The notes below the pieces were generated by a model. The model ran no database searches. It saw only the letters and a program-made list of their open reading frames with translations, and had not been told where the DNA came from. From DASXRU01 sp036506395 (lineage in GTDB: Bacteria > Acidobacteriota > Blastocatellia > Pyrinomonadales > Pyrinomonadaceae), in the NCBI GenBank assembly GCA_036506395.1, contig DASXRU010000002.1, positions 1-26,540 of the forward strand: a stretch of DNA of 26,540 nucleotides, read 5' to 3'. The translations under genes were made by a program, and so were the position numbers. Below, piece by piece: positions 1 to 8,493 of this stretch. Numbering within the stretch: the stretch's first letter is position 1; each line of letters starts with the position of its first letter.

Positions 1-359
1 TTCGCATCGGCATTACCGCCACACCCGCCGGTCAGGGTTACGCGAAGATGCACCATCCAGCATCGGGATTCGCAGTAGTAGGGGTCGCCGCCAGTATCAC
101 GCGCAACTCTGACGGAGCCTGCGAGTCAGCCAGCATCGGAATTACAGGTGTCGGCTCCAAAGCTTATCGCGCAGTTGCCGTGCAGGACGCGCTGGCGGGA
201 AGCACGCTGGATGAGGCAAGTATTGGGGCCGCGGCGGCGCATGCTTCTGATGGCGTTGACGTGAACAGTGATCTATTTGCTTCAGCGGACTATCGCCGTC
301 ATCTTGCCGAGGTCTACACGCGCCGCGCGATTTCGAGCGCAGCGAGCCGCGCGACGTGA
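1..359 (+). CDS. coxM: CO dehydrogenase-type FAD-binding subunit (CoxM family), 3' end only
   Basis: This is the C-terminal ~118 residues of a medium, FAD-binding subunit of a molybdenum hydroxylase of the xanthine oxidase / aerobic CO dehydrogenase family. The reading frame is open from base 3 with no start, so the gene begins outside the window. The visible part matches the CO_deh_flav_C domain: a segment reading HHPASGFAVVGVAA, followed by a GVGSKAYRA-type strand and the terminal region SADYRRHLAEVYTRRA. In the holoenzyme this subunit passes electrons from the iron-sulfur subunit to FAD and on to the respiratory chain. The next gene on the same strand is coxG, which supports a cox operon. 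The catalytic large subunit is not in view, so a related aldehyde or purine hydroxylase cannot be ruled out. Confidence 0.8.
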   Translation, partial: RIGITATPAGQGYAKMHHPASGFAVVGVAASITRNSDGACESASIGITGVGSKAYRAVAVQDALAGSTLDEASIGAAAAHASDGVDVNSDLFASADYRRHLAEVYTRRAISSAASRAT

Positions 360-371
360 ACCCATTCCCTT

Positions 372-443
372 GTTTAGAGGCGGGCTACTGCCCGCCGGCT
401 TCGCATCTGTGATAGATCGGCGGGCGGTAGCCCGCCGCTAAAC
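372..443. repeat. REP-like palindrome between coxM and coxG (family A)
   Basis: Two 25-nt arms (372-396 and 419-443) are inverted copies matching at 23 of 25 positions, separated by 22 nt. Each arm is itself a small palindrome (cgggctactgcccg, cgggcggtagcccg). A close relative lies at 11790-11841, with left arms identical at 22 of 24 positions. The element ends 18 nt before the coxG start and would fold into a strong hairpin in the operon transcript. Confidence 0.85.
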
Positions 444-461
444 ATTTGGTTTTGCTTTCTC

Positions 462-956
462 ATGAAAATCGAAGGCACACAAACTTTACGCGCTCCGCGC
501 GAACGGGTCTTTCAATCACTGGTCGATCCGGAAGTGCTGCAGCGCTGCATTCCCGGCTGCGAGCGGCTGGAAAAGACCGGCGAGGACAGTTATGCCGCCA
601 CTCTGCGTGCCGGTGTCGGTTCGATCAAAGGAGTCTTCCAGGGCAACGTCAAACTCGAAGACATGCGGCCGCCTGAGCATTACCGGATCGTCGTTGACGG
701 CAAAGGAGGTCCGGGATTTCTCAAAGGCTCCGGCGATCTGGATTTGGAAGAGAGTAATGGCGCGACCGTGATCAAATACACTGGCGAGATTCAGGTAGGT
801 GGCCCAATTGCCGGGGTGGGCCAAAGGATGATTGAAGCCACGGCAAAGATGATGGCATCACAATTCTTTCGCGCCCTGGACGCCGAAGCACAAACCGCAC
901 CCGGCGATCCACCGCCCAAGCACGGCCTCATACGCAACGTCATGAGGCGCTTCTGA
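462..956 (+). CDS. coxG: CoxG, carbon monoxide dehydrogenase subunit G (SRPBCC family)
   Basis: A 164-residue protein of the CoxG branch of the SRPBCC (START/Bet v 1-like) superfamily. CoxG proteins are accessory to aerobic CO dehydrogenase; the family is linked to membrane attachment of the enzyme and to binding of hydrophobic ligands such as quinone, not to catalysis. Family hallmarks are the N-terminal strand with APRERVFQSLVDPEVL (~12-27), the CIPGCE motif (~29-34), and the GxGQRMIEATAKMMASQFF helix (~120-138). The C-terminal ~20 residues are short and proline-rich; many homologues have a longer tail ending in a membrane helix, which is absent here. The start at 462 is fixed by the conserved N-terminus. 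No Shine-Dalgarno is visible upstream, where a palindrome occupies the intergenic space. Confidence 0.9.
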   Translation: MKIEGTQTLRAPRERVFQSLVDPEVLQRCIPGCERLEKTGEDSYAATLRAGVGSIKGVFQGNVKLEDMRPPEHYRIVVDGKGGPGFLKGSGDLDLEESNGATVIKYTGEIQVGGPIAGVGQRMIEATAKMMASQFFRALDAEAQTAPGDPPPKHGLIRNVMRRF

Positions 957-967
957 AAGCCAAGCCA

Positions 968-1098
968 GCCGCAGATGAACACGGATAAACGCGGATCAGA
1001 AAACGAAAGGGAATCCAGAAGTAAACGCAGTGGAGGATTTCAGAGAATATCTCTAATTCATCTGTCTTATCCGCGTTAAATCCGCGTGAATCCGCGGC
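968..1098. repeat. Long inverted repeat in convergent gap (family B, 'atccgcg' type)
   Basis: The left arm (968-996) and right arm (1069-1098) are imperfect inverted copies built from the module atccgcgt(t/g)aa repeated in tandem. The right arm contains three copies and ends in atccgcggc. A related but shorter element lies at 10115-10184. It fills the space between the convergent coxG and aminopeptidase genes, stopping 3 nt before the latter's stop codon, so it could also act as a two-way terminator. It has no U-tract. Confidence 0.8.
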
Positions 1099-1101
1099 TA
1101 A

Positions 1102-2730
1102 TTAACGTAACTGTTCCCGCCGGGCCTTCGCAATAAAAGACTCAATATCCGCAATGCTTCGCGGCAGGGCTGCAGTCATCCACCGGCAGCCATCCGCGGT
1201 AACGACTATGTCATCTTCGATTCTGACTCCTATGCCCTTGTACTTCTCGAAGGCCGGCCGCACGGCGGCGATGAACTTTTCGTTCTCAGCATTCTTCGGC
1301 AAATTCTCAAGTGCATCCAGCCGGACGTAAATCCCCGGTTCGTTGGTGAAGACCATGCCCGGCTCCAACGGCGTGCTGTAGTTGCCGACGTCGTGAACAT
1401 TCATGCCCAGCCAGTGCGACGAACCGTGCATGTACCAAATGCGGTACTGGTTGGAATTCACATCCGTGATTAGACCCAGCTTCAGCAACCCATTCTTGAT
1501 TACTTCGGTTGCGGCTTTTTGCACCGCTTCTATCGTCGCGCCGGGCCGAATCTGTTTGGCAGCGGCTTCCTGCGCGTCATAAACAATCTGGTAAACCTCA
1601 GCCTGTAACGGCGAGAACTTTCCGTTAACGGGGAAAGTGCGCGTCACGTCAGCGGTGTAGTGGTCATACTCCGCGCCGACATCCATCAAAAGAAGATCGC
1701 CGGACTTAACCGGAGCTTGCGATTCAATGTAATGGAGCGTGGTGGCGCTGGGACCACAACCGACGATGGAAGGATAGCCCCAGTGGTCGGCGTTGCGACG
1801 CTTATACGTATACACAACCTCCGAGTCCACTTCGTACTCCCATTGGGCGCGGTTGGCTATCGTTTGCGCCCGCTCGTGGGCCTCAATGGTAATGTCGATT
1901 GCATGCTGCAAAACTTCCAGCTCCATTGGCGACTTGCGCAGACGCATTGCCGCAAAGGTAGGCGAAGCGTTTCGCACATTGAAACCGGTCGCCGACCTGG
2001 CCCACTGGACCGCAAAGTTTTGCTCCTGGCGGTACTCGCGGCTCTCTCCCTCCGGCGGCACCAGCAAATAAAGCTCTGCCTCGCCTTTGCCGACGGCGGC
2101 GAATAAAGACTCCAAACCGTTTGCTCCGGCAGCGTCGCTGTTTCCCACCGCCGGTGTCGTGATGGAAACACCGTTCGACATCAGCAACCCTTCAGCTTTC
2201 GGCCGGTAAGCTTGTCGCGTCCGCAGTGCCCGCATAAAGGGCTCGAACTCGCCTGCTTCCCAGATCTCTTTAATTCCGGATGCCTGGCTCGCTTCTGCTG
2301 AGCTGTACATATGTCCGGTCCACACTTCCGAACGAGGGTTACGTCGCGGCAGGAACAGCACCTCAGGCATCTGCGGATTACCGGGCATCAGCACCAGCGT
2401 GGCGCCCTTCTGTTTCAGATTCGTCAGGTAGTAAAGATTGTTCTCCTGCCGATATTCGTAATCGACGTCATTGGCATAAACGCGCGGCTCAGTGCTGAAT
2501 AGAACAAGAATCGCTTTGGGACCAATTGTTCGTGCGACGCGTGCACGCCGCTCGGCGAGTTCAGCCAGCCGCTTCCCTTCATCAAACACTGGCGCCGGCG
2601 GCGTCACCCTGATTACCGACGCCGGGTCCTTTTCACTATCGCCAGTCGCGGGCCTTACCGGCGCGCTTAACAGACCAACCACCAGAGCCATCATCGAGAG
2701 CCCGGCGAAATACCTGGTTGCATTTCTCAT
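1102..2730 (-). CDS. Exported Xaa-Pro aminopeptidase (M24B, aminopeptidase P family)
   Basis: A 542-residue metallopeptidase that removes N-terminal residues preceding proline. It starts with a hydrophobic signal segment (~7-24), so it is probably periplasmic. An aminopeptidase-P N-terminal domain follows (~45-250), with the VYANDVDYEYRQENNLYYLT segment at ~85-104. The C-terminal pita-bread domain carries all five dinuclear metal ligands: D350 (MDVG), D361 (ADVTRT), H439 (GSSHWLG), E464 (NEPGIY) and E505 (RIEDD), plus a conserved His at ~446 (NVHDVG). I start at the ATG at 2730, 8 nt from a GGAG on the minus strand; a TTG one codon upstream is possible. The kinase gene lies upstream on the same strand with a 98-nt gap, so co-transcription is possible but not shown. 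Confidence 0.93.
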   Translation of the reverse strand: MRNATRYFAGLSMMALVVGLLSAPVRPATGDSEKDPASVIRVTPPAPVFDEGKRLAELAERRARVARTIGPKAILVLFSTEPRVYANDVDYEYRQENNLYYLTNLKQKGATLVLMPGNPQMPEVLFLPRRNPRSEVWTGHMYSSAEASQASGIKEIWEAGEFEPFMRALRTRQAYRPKAEGLLMSNGVSITTPAVGNSDAAGANGLESLFAAVGKGEAELYLLVPPEGESREYRQEQNFAVQWARSATGFNVRNASPTFAAMRLRKSPMELEVLQHAIDITIEAHERAQTIANRAQWEYEVDSEVVYTYKRRNADHWGYPSIVGCGPSATTLHYIESQAPVKSGDLLLMDVGAEYDHYTADVTRTFPVNGKFSPLQAEVYQIVYDAQEAAAKQIRPGATIEAVQKAATEVIKNGLLKLGLITDVNSNQYRIWYMHGSSHWLGMNVHDVGNYSTPLEPGMVFTNEPGIYVRLDALENLPKNAENEKFIAAVRPAFEKYKGIGVRIEDDIVVTADGCRWMTAALPRSIADIESFIAKARREQLR

Positions 2731-2828
2731 CAAACTATCTCCGTCTTTGAAAGCTCAACATTTTGGAACCATGGAAGTAGAGCCGTGGTGGGACTCGCTG
2801 TAACGAAGGGCTGTGCCGAATGACTTAA

Positions 2829-4514
2829 TCACGGCCGAAACGGTTTTCGATTCAGTTTTTCGCCCGGCCCGAACACCCGCGTCGTTCCGTTGGGACGCCT
2901 CACGATTCGCGTGCCATCAGGTTGCGTCATTATCTGCGTTCCGTCAGGAAGAGTCCTTATCATCACGCCGCCTCGCATTCTTGCTCGGCCCCGGCCGGCC
3001 CGGTCATCCGGCACATTTGGATTGACAGGAAACTGGCGGGGATCCGGATAGACATTCGCGGTGCCGGGGTGTTCGGCATTTACATTCGGAACCGGGGGGA
3101 TAATCAGTGCTTCATTACGCTGCGCCTGATTCGAGTTTTGTGCTGCGACTGCCGGGTTCTTTGGCGCTGTTCCTTTTGCTGAGGCGGCTCGCTGGTTCGC
3201 CGGCGCAGTGGAGTTGGTTTTCTTATCTCGTTCAGCCGCGGATTCGGTGACCGCGGGCGCGGCCGCGGAAGACTCGGCAGCAGGCTGCGGCTTCGCGTTC
3301 GAATCACTCGTGGATGTCGCCGCCGGAACCTCGTTAGCTTGAGACCGGTTGCGGATCACGCGATAGCCATAGAACGCTCCGGCACACGCCAGCAGCACGA
3401 GAGCCACAGCCGCCAGCTTCCAAATTCCAGAGCCTCTTCTGGAATCCGGCGCGTGAACCCTGGTTACAGTCTCGGCTGAACTCGCCACTTGCGGCTTCGC
3501 AGGCATCGCCGTACGCCTTTCAGCGGCGAGCGTGGCTGCTTCCTCGGAGGCAATGGTTCTCGCGGTCGCACTAACAACGGCGCCAGGCAGCAGAACGGTA
3601 GCGGCTTCATCGTTTGAAACTGTCGACCATGAGTCGCTGGCGAAGCGTAATGCGTCTCGCATCTGGTTAGCGGAAGCATAACGCTGTTCGCGATTCTGGG
3701 CCATCGCTTTTGCCAGAACGCTCGCCACTGCGGAGTTCACCTGTAACGCTACTTCATTCGCCGGCTGCAAAGGTTCGGGCTGACCGTTAACGATCGCCGC
3801 CGCTCGAGTCAGGGCATCGGGTGGCTTCACGCCTGTCGTCAGGTGATAAATCGTAGCGGACAATGAATAGAGATCGCTGCGCGCATCTGTGCCCAGGCCC
3901 TGCACCTGTTCCAGTGGCGCATAATTTGGCGTGTAACCGTAAATGCTTGCCGAGGTCGTCACCACAGACATTTGACCCACGGAGCCCTTGGCTAATCCGA
4001 AATCCAACAAGACGATCTGGCCGCGCGCAGTCAACTTAAGATTCTGTGGCTTGATGTCGCGATGGACTATTTGCGGATCCTGCGTATGCAGATAATCCAG
4101 CGCGTCCAGCAACTGATCTGCCCATTTGAGCACTTCGGCGAGGGGAAACGGGCCCTTTCGCTGCGCCAGCATTGCCGAAAGATCGTCGCCGGCGATGAAC
4201 TGCATTATCAGAAACTCTCCGTCGCCCTCGTTGAAATGGTCACTAACGCGCGGCAATGCCGGGTGATGCATTCGCGCCAGGAGTCGCGCTTCACGCTCAA
4301 ATTGTTTGCGCAGACGCTCGTCTGCAAACAAAGTTTCTTTCAGCGCGACGATGGTGTCGAGACGCTCGTCAATCGCTTCATAGACGGCGCCCATGCCGCC
4401 CTGACCAAGCTGCTTCACGATCCGGTAACGTCCCTGTAAAACTGTATCTGGCGCCAGCATCCTTAGTCTCGGTCTCCCATTTCCTATTCTGATCGCGTCG
4501 CTTGAGTCTATCAT
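2829..4514 (-). CDS. Transmembrane Ser/Thr protein kinase (PknB/Hanks type) with repeat-bearing extracytoplasmic tail
   Basis: A 561-residue receptor-like Ser/Thr kinase. The kinase domain spans ~30-295 and has the glycine loop GQGGMG (37-42), catalytic lysine K59 (VALKE), HRDIKPQN (151-158), DFG (171-173), APLE in place of APE (199-202) and SDLYSLS (213-219). All catalytic residues are present, so it should be active. A juxtamembrane stretch rich in Ala and Thr leads to one membrane helix (~365-386). The ~175-residue outer part is low-complexity (Ala, Pro, Ser, Asn) and ends in three short P-D/N-G-T repeats (521-548). No PASTA domain is present. The start is uncertain: the ATG at 4514 has no clear Shine-Dalgarno, and Met19 (4460) is an alternative that still keeps the whole kinase domain. 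Confidence 0.92.
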   Translation of the reverse strand: MIDSSDAIRIGNGRPRLRMLAPDTVLQGRYRIVKQLGQGGMGAVYEAIDERLDTIVALKETLFADERLRKQFEREARLLARMHHPALPRVSDHFNEGDGEFLIMQFIAGDDLSAMLAQRKGPFPLAEVLKWADQLLDALDYLHTQDPQIVHRDIKPQNLKLTARGQIVLLDFGLAKGSVGQMSVVTTSASIYGYTPNYAPLEQVQGLGTDARSDLYSLSATIYHLTTGVKPPDALTRAAAIVNGQPEPLQPANEVALQVNSAVASVLAKAMAQNREQRYASANQMRDALRFASDSWSTVSNDEAATVLLPGAVVSATARTIASEEAATLAAERRTAMPAKPQVASSAETVTRVHAPDSRRGSGIWKLAAVALVLLACAGAFYGYRVIRNRSQANEVPAATSTSDSNAKPQPAAESSAAAPAVTESAAERDKKTNSTAPANQRAASAKGTAPKNPAVAAQNSNQAQRNEALIIPPVPNVNAEHPGTANVYPDPRQFPVNPNVPDDRAGRGRARMRGGVMIRTLPDGTQIMTQPDGTRIVRRPNGTTRVFGPGEKLNRKPFRP

Positions 4515-4593
4515 CTGGGAATCGTGGCGGCCAAGATTAGACTCCGCTAAGGTATGGTGCGGTTTGAAAATCCGTTGATGCTTCCATGGGTCC

Positions 4594-4831
4594 AGCCGTC
4601 TTCAGACGGCTTTCCCGAAGGGTTATTAGACCAGCGCTTTTGAGCGCTGGTGTCAGCGGCGCCTGCAGGCTTAGCGCGCTTCAGCGTGCTTAGGATTCAG
4701 CAACTCTAACAGTACGGCTAAAGCCTCGCGGGTAAGCCCGTTGAAACGGGCTTTGGAGTTCCTTTGCCTGCTAACCCGGGCGTCCAACGCCCGGGCTAGT
4801 AACCCTGCGGCTAAGCAGCCTGAAGGCCGCT
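4594..4831. repeat. Tract of six small hairpins in the divergent kinase/UPF0182 gap
   Basis: The 4515-4916 gap holds no gene. It carries six closely spaced palindromes: 4594-4611 (agccgtc-ttca-gacggct), 4631-4650 (ccagcgct-tttg-agcgctgg), 4673-4690, 4734-4753, 4775-4795 (cccgggcgt-cca-acgcccggg) and 4814-4831. Several share a ttca or tgaa loop. The stretch 4608-4639 recurs at 19152-19183 with 30 of 32 bases identical, so this is a dispersed repeat family and not a gene-specific structure. The remainder of the gap (4515-4590, 4832-4890) shows nothing recognisable. Confidence 0.8.
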
Positions 4832-4891
4832 AAAGAATGTTCATCTGTCTCACTGCGGGCTTCATCTGCGCTAAAGAAATGCATCAGTACA

Positions 4892-4921
4892 TTGAGTCAC
4901 GCGCGACAAACGGCGTATGCT
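4892..4921 (+). promoter_or_regulatory. Candidate sigma-70-like promoter for the UPF0182 gene
   Basis: A TTGAGT hexamer (4892-4897) and a TATGCT hexamer (4916-4921) are separated by 18 nt, resembling -35 and -10 elements. A start of transcription about 7 nt downstream would fall on or next to the ATG at 4929, giving a leaderless message. This agrees with the absence of a Shine-Dalgarno there. It is a motif match only. Confidence 0.35.
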
Positions 4922-4928
4922 AGGCGCC

Positions 4929-7799
4929 ATGAGCAATCGAATTCCCCCTGATCTCGATGACGAAGTCATTGATGTCGGCCCATCAAACCGGCCGCAGCGC
5001 CGTCACTGGAAACGATGGGTCATCGTTGCCATCGTACCGCTTCTGATCGTCGCCACTCGTTCTCTTTCAATTTACCTGTCCGCGCTCTGGTTTGGCTCAC
5101 TGGGATACGCACCGGTTTACTGGTACATGTTCCGGCTAAAGGTAACCCTGTTCGTAGTCTTTACTGTGCTCACCGTGGTAATTCTGCGGGCCGGCTTCTG
5201 GTTGCTGGAGCGAACTTTCGGTTCCTATGCGCTGGAGCGGCGGACCATCATGGTGAACAATCAGCCGGTCAGCATTTCACCGGCTCGCTTCCTGCGGCCC
5301 GCAGGCTGGGTGGTCGCCCTTCTCTTCGGTTTGCTCTTCGGTCTCGACATGCGAAGCAATTGGCGGCGCTTTGCGCTCTACACTCACCAGGCGCAGACAA
5401 GTATCACCGATCCAATCTTCAATAAGCCCGTCGGCTTTTATCTTTTCACGCTTCCCATCCATCAACTGATTAGCTGGTGGCTATTACTGATGGCTTTCGT
5501 CCTTCTGTGCGGCGCGATTGTTTATGCCGTAATCGCAAACATGCAGCAACCGGCGGCGACCACTCGGAACAGGGCGGCGCGCAACACAAGTATCGCGGCC
5601 GTCTCGTTTCCCCTCGCGGCATATCTGCTGTTGCTCGCCTGGCGTTTTTTCTTGTCGCGCTATCCGTACCTCTGGGAAGATCACCAGACATTCTCCGGCG
5701 TCACCTACATGGAGGCGCACTTCCTTCTTCCGGGTCTGCTTTTCGTCGCGGGCGGCTTAATACTTGGAGCGGCAATCGTGCTGCTTAATGCCGTAACTAA
5801 GCGGCGTTTACGCTTCCTGATTCTGGCGTTAGCAATTCCTTTCGCAGTTTACGTCGTGGCGACGGTAGTCATTCCAGCTTACGTTACCAACTTCATCGTC
5901 AAGCCAAATGAGTTGGGCCGCGAGACGCCATACATCGAATACAACATCACCGCGACGCGGCAGGCCTACGGTATCGATCGCATCGAGTTACGCGAGTTCG
6001 ACGCCGAAAACTCGGTGGCAGCGCTCGACCTGGCTAATAATCGCCCCACTCTGGACAACATTCGCTTGTGGGACTGGCGCGCACTAAACGAGACGCTGAC
6101 GCAGATTCAGGCAATCCGCACCTACTACACCTTCACCGACGTGGATGTCGACCGCTACGTTGTCGGCGGGCAAAAGCGCCAGATGATGCTCTCAACCCGC
6201 GAGGTGGATTCCGAAAAGCTGCCGCCGTCTTCGCGTAACTGGGTTAACGAGAAGCTGATTTACACCCACGGCTACGGCATCACCATGAATACCGCGAATG
6301 GCTTTGACGCCGAAGGCATGCCCAAGTTCGTGCTCTCAAATATGCCCATCGAATCGACTGCGCCGGAAATCAAAATCACCAGGCCGGAAATCTATTTTGG
6401 TCAGAAGACGGACACGGATGTTTACGTCAAGACTAAACAAAAAGAATTCAATTATCCGCAGGGCGAAGCGAACAACTATACGACTTACGAGGGCAGCGGC
6501 GGCATTCGCATCGGTAACGCCTTCCGCCGCTTTATACTGGCCTGGGCCCTGGGCGATGTTTCAAAGCTTCCCTTCTCCGATGATGTTACGCCGGACAGCA
6601 GTGTTTTGATTCACCGCAACATTCGCGAGATCGTCCAGGGGCTTGCTCCTTTCCTGGTCTACGACAGCGATCCCTACATCGTGGTTTCAAATGATGGGCG
6701 GCTGTACTGGATCATGGATGCTTTTACCGAGGCGGCGACTTATCCCTATTCGCGGCACTACCGGGCCGGAGAGGGAACCATCAATTACATTCGTAACAGC
6801 GTCAAGGTCACCATCGATGCCTACGATGGCACGACGAAGTTCTACGTGTTCGATCCCAATGATCCTTTGATTCAGACGTATCGCGGAGTCTTTCCCACGC
6901 TCTTCCATGACGCGAACGAGATGCCCCCGGATCTGCGCGCCCACATTCGTTACCCTGAGACGCTGATTAAGACCCAGGGCGAAGTCTATGGCCTCTATCA
7001 CACGCAGACTCCGAAAGTATTCTTCCAGCGCGAAGACGTCTGGAGCGTGGCCAGCCAGGTGGGATTGAACGAGCAGAACCAGCAGGCAACGTTGCCCATG
7101 GAGCCGTACTTTGTCCTGATGCAACTGCCGGGCGAAAAACAGAATAATGAATTCGTGGAGATACTTCCGTTCACGCCGGCGAGTCGCAACAACATGATCG
7201 GCTGGATGGCGGGACGTTGTGACGAACCCGCGTACGGCTCGCTCCTGGTTTACAACTTCCCCAAGTCGCGACTGATCGATGGGCCCTTGCAAATCGAAGC
7301 GCGCATCGATCAAAACGCGCAACTATCTTCGCAGTTCACTCTCTGGAATCAGCAGGGCTCCCATGTACGCCGGGGTCATTTGCTGGTAATTCCCATTGGA
7401 CGTTCTTTGCTTTACGTCGAGGCGGTTTACCTCCAGGCTGAGCGGAGTCCGATGCCGGAGTTGCGTTTGGTTGTGCTGGCTACACAGGAGCGTTTGGGCT
7501 ACGGATTGAACTTCGACGAGGCAATGAACAACCTTTTCGGCGACGTAGGCAAAGCTCGGACGGAAGCCAAACCGGAGATCGGGAAACCAAATCAACCCGG
7601 CGCGCCAGCATCAGCATCGCCGGCGCCGGCGCCAACTCCATCGCAGAACGCGCAGCAGTTAATCAACCGGGCCATCCAGGAGTTCGACGAATACCAGCGT
7701 TTGACTGCCCAGGGGAAACTGGGCGAGGCCGGGCAAAAGCTCGATCAGTGCCGGCGCACTTTGGAAGAGCTAAAAAAGTTGAGCGCCACCAAAGAATAG
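4929..7799 (+). CDS. UPF0182 family large integral membrane protein
   Basis: A protein of about 956 residues belonging to the UPF0182 (COG1615) family, whose function is unknown. Numbering from the possible upstream Met at 4917, seven membrane helices are visible at ~33-55, 75-96, 128-146, 184-206, 226-245, 269-291 and 298-320. A large soluble domain follows with family motifs such as YVTNFIVKPNELGRETPYIE (322-341) and RLYWIMDAFT. The C-terminus has an Ala/Pro linker (~895-915) and a charged helix (~916-958) likely to form a coiled coil. I prefer the ATG at 4929 over 4917 because the upstream ATG overlaps a -10-like hexamer; neither has a Shine-Dalgarno. The receiver-like gene follows after 12 nt, probably in the same transcript. 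Confidence 0.9.
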   Translation: MSNRIPPDLDDEVIDVGPSNRPQRRHWKRWVIVAIVPLLIVATRSLSIYLSALWFGSLGYAPVYWYMFRLKVTLFVVFTVLTVVILRAGFWLLERTFGSYALERRTIMVNNQPVSISPARFLRPAGWVVALLFGLLFGLDMRSNWRRFALYTHQAQTSITDPIFNKPVGFYLFTLPIHQLISWWLLLMAFVLLCGAIVYAVIANMQQPAATTRNRAARNTSIAAVSFPLAAYLLLLAWRFFLSRYPYLWEDHQTFSGVTYMEAHFLLPGLLFVAGGLILGAAIVLLNAVTKRRLRFLILALAIPFAVYVVATVVIPAYVTNFIVKPNELGRETPYIEYNITATRQAYGIDRIELREFDAENSVAALDLANNRPTLDNIRLWDWRALNETLTQIQAIRTYYTFTDVDVDRYVVGGQKRQMMLSTREVDSEKLPPSSRNWVNEKLIYTHGYGITMNTANGFDAEGMPKFVLSNMPIESTAPEIKITRPEIYFGQKTDTDVYVKTKQKEFNYPQGEANNYTTYEGSGGIRIGNAFRRFILAWALGDVSKLPFSDDVTPDSSVLIHRNIREIVQGLAPFLVYDSDPYIVVSNDGRLYWIMDAFTEAATYPYSRHYRAGEGTINYIRNSVKVTIDAYDGTTKFYVFDPNDPLIQTYRGVFPTLFHDANEMPPDLRAHIRYPETLIKTQGEVYGLYHTQTPKVFFQREDVWSVASQVGLNEQNQQATLPMEPYFVLMQLPGEKQNNEFVEILPFTPASRNNMIGWMAGRCDEPAYGSLLVYNFPKSRLIDGPLQIEARIDQNAQLSSQFTLWNQQGSHVRRGHLLVIPIGRSLLYVEAVYLQAERSPMPELRLVVLATQERLGYGLNFDEAMNNLFGDVGKARTEAKPEIGKPNQPGAPASASPAPAPTPSQNAQQLINRAIQEFDEYQRLTAQGKLGEAGQKLDQCRRTLEELKKLSATKE

Positions 7800-7811
7800 G
7801 GCAATTTCTAG

Positions 7812-8210
7812 ATGAAGAACGGCCAGTCCGGTAGAGTTCTAGTTCTGGAAGATGATGAAACGCGTTGCTACTGGTTTCAGCAACAGTTCGCCCAACGTGA
7901 TTACGACCTGACTTGCGACATTCAGCAGGCCATCGAATGGCTCAGCACGCGTGACTACGAAGCGATACTCCTGGATCACGATCTTACTGAGCAACACTAT
8001 TACTCTGACGCCCACGACGACGAAGCCACCGGCTACGCAATCGCGTCGTGGCTGGCAGCGCATCCCGAACGACAAACCGGCGCAACGATCATAGTTCATT
8101 CACTGAACTATCTTGGGGCTCAACGAATGCTGGATGTGCTCCGAGCTGCCGGACGCGAGGCGGAGCATGTGCCGTTTCCTTATCTGCAGGCGGGAATCGT
8201 GCTCGGTTGA
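7812..8210 (+). CDS. Receiver-like protein, cyclic-phosphate-processing (cREC) type
   Basis: A 132-residue single-domain protein with a response-regulator-like fold. VLVLEDDE (~9-16) gives the acidic pocket D14/D15; AILLDHDL (51-58) supplies the D55-H56-D57 cluster at the phospho-acceptor strand; IIVHSLN (93-99) replaces the usual Thr strand. The LDHDL plus VHSLN pattern and the ATGYAIASWL helix point to the cREC family, predicted from comparative genomics to process cyclic phosphates, rather than a standard two-component receiver. That assignment is from memory of the family and should be searched. There is no output domain. It lies 12 nt after the UPF0182 gene and converges on the zinc-ribbon gene, with a 59-nt gap that contains no obvious terminator. 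Confidence 0.7.
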   Translation: MKNGQSGRVLVLEDDETRCYWFQQQFAQRDYDLTCDIQQAIEWLSTRDYEAILLDHDLTEQHYYSDAHDDEATGYAIASWLAAHPERQTGATIIVHSLNYLGAQRMLDVLRAAGREAEHVPFPYLQAGIVLG

Positions 8211-8269
8211 GCAGAGCGGCCTGATGAATGTCCGGGCAGGTGCTACTTAAGATTTACTGCGCCTACAAT

Positions 8270-8491
8270 TCAATCAGAGTCCAGCCGAACCAGCGAAGCC
8301 CGCCCGCCTTCGCGATCAGCGGCAACTTTCTCCCATGACCTGCGGCACACCCGGCAGCGATATCGATTAGGCTGGTCGGAACTCTTTTCACTTTCAAGAA
8401 AAGAGGCGATGTAGGCAGTCACGCTGGCCCCTTCAAGTTTATCGAACGAAGCGCAGGCGCAATCGCTTTGCTTCAAATCTTTGTCGGCCAT
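8270..8491 (-). CDS. Small zinc-ribbon-like protein
   Basis: A 73-residue protein I do not recognise by name. It has two cysteine pairs, CAC near residue 11 and CRVC near residue 46, the second in the setting RYRCRVCRRSWEK; together these suggest a four-Cys zinc site. The middle is compatible with a short helix (SVTAYIASFLESE). It follows the lipoprotein gene directly: a GTG at 8497 overlaps the TGA stop, and the ATG at 8491 lies 2 nt beyond it. I take the ATG. The tight coupling supports it as a real gene despite its size. Confidence 0.6.
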   Translation of the reverse strand: MADKDLKQSDCACASFDKLEGASVTAYIASFLESEKSSDQPNRYRCRVCRRSWEKVAADREGGRASLVRLDSD

Positions 8492-8493
8492 GT

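Noticed and set aside
4594..4831. Regularly spaced palindromes considered as a CRISPR array
   Set aside because: Unit sequences differ from each other, spacing is irregular, and no cas gene is present.
6687..7322. 211-codon minus-strand ORF
   Set aside because: Antisense to the soluble domain of the UPF0182 gene; no start signal or recognisable motif.
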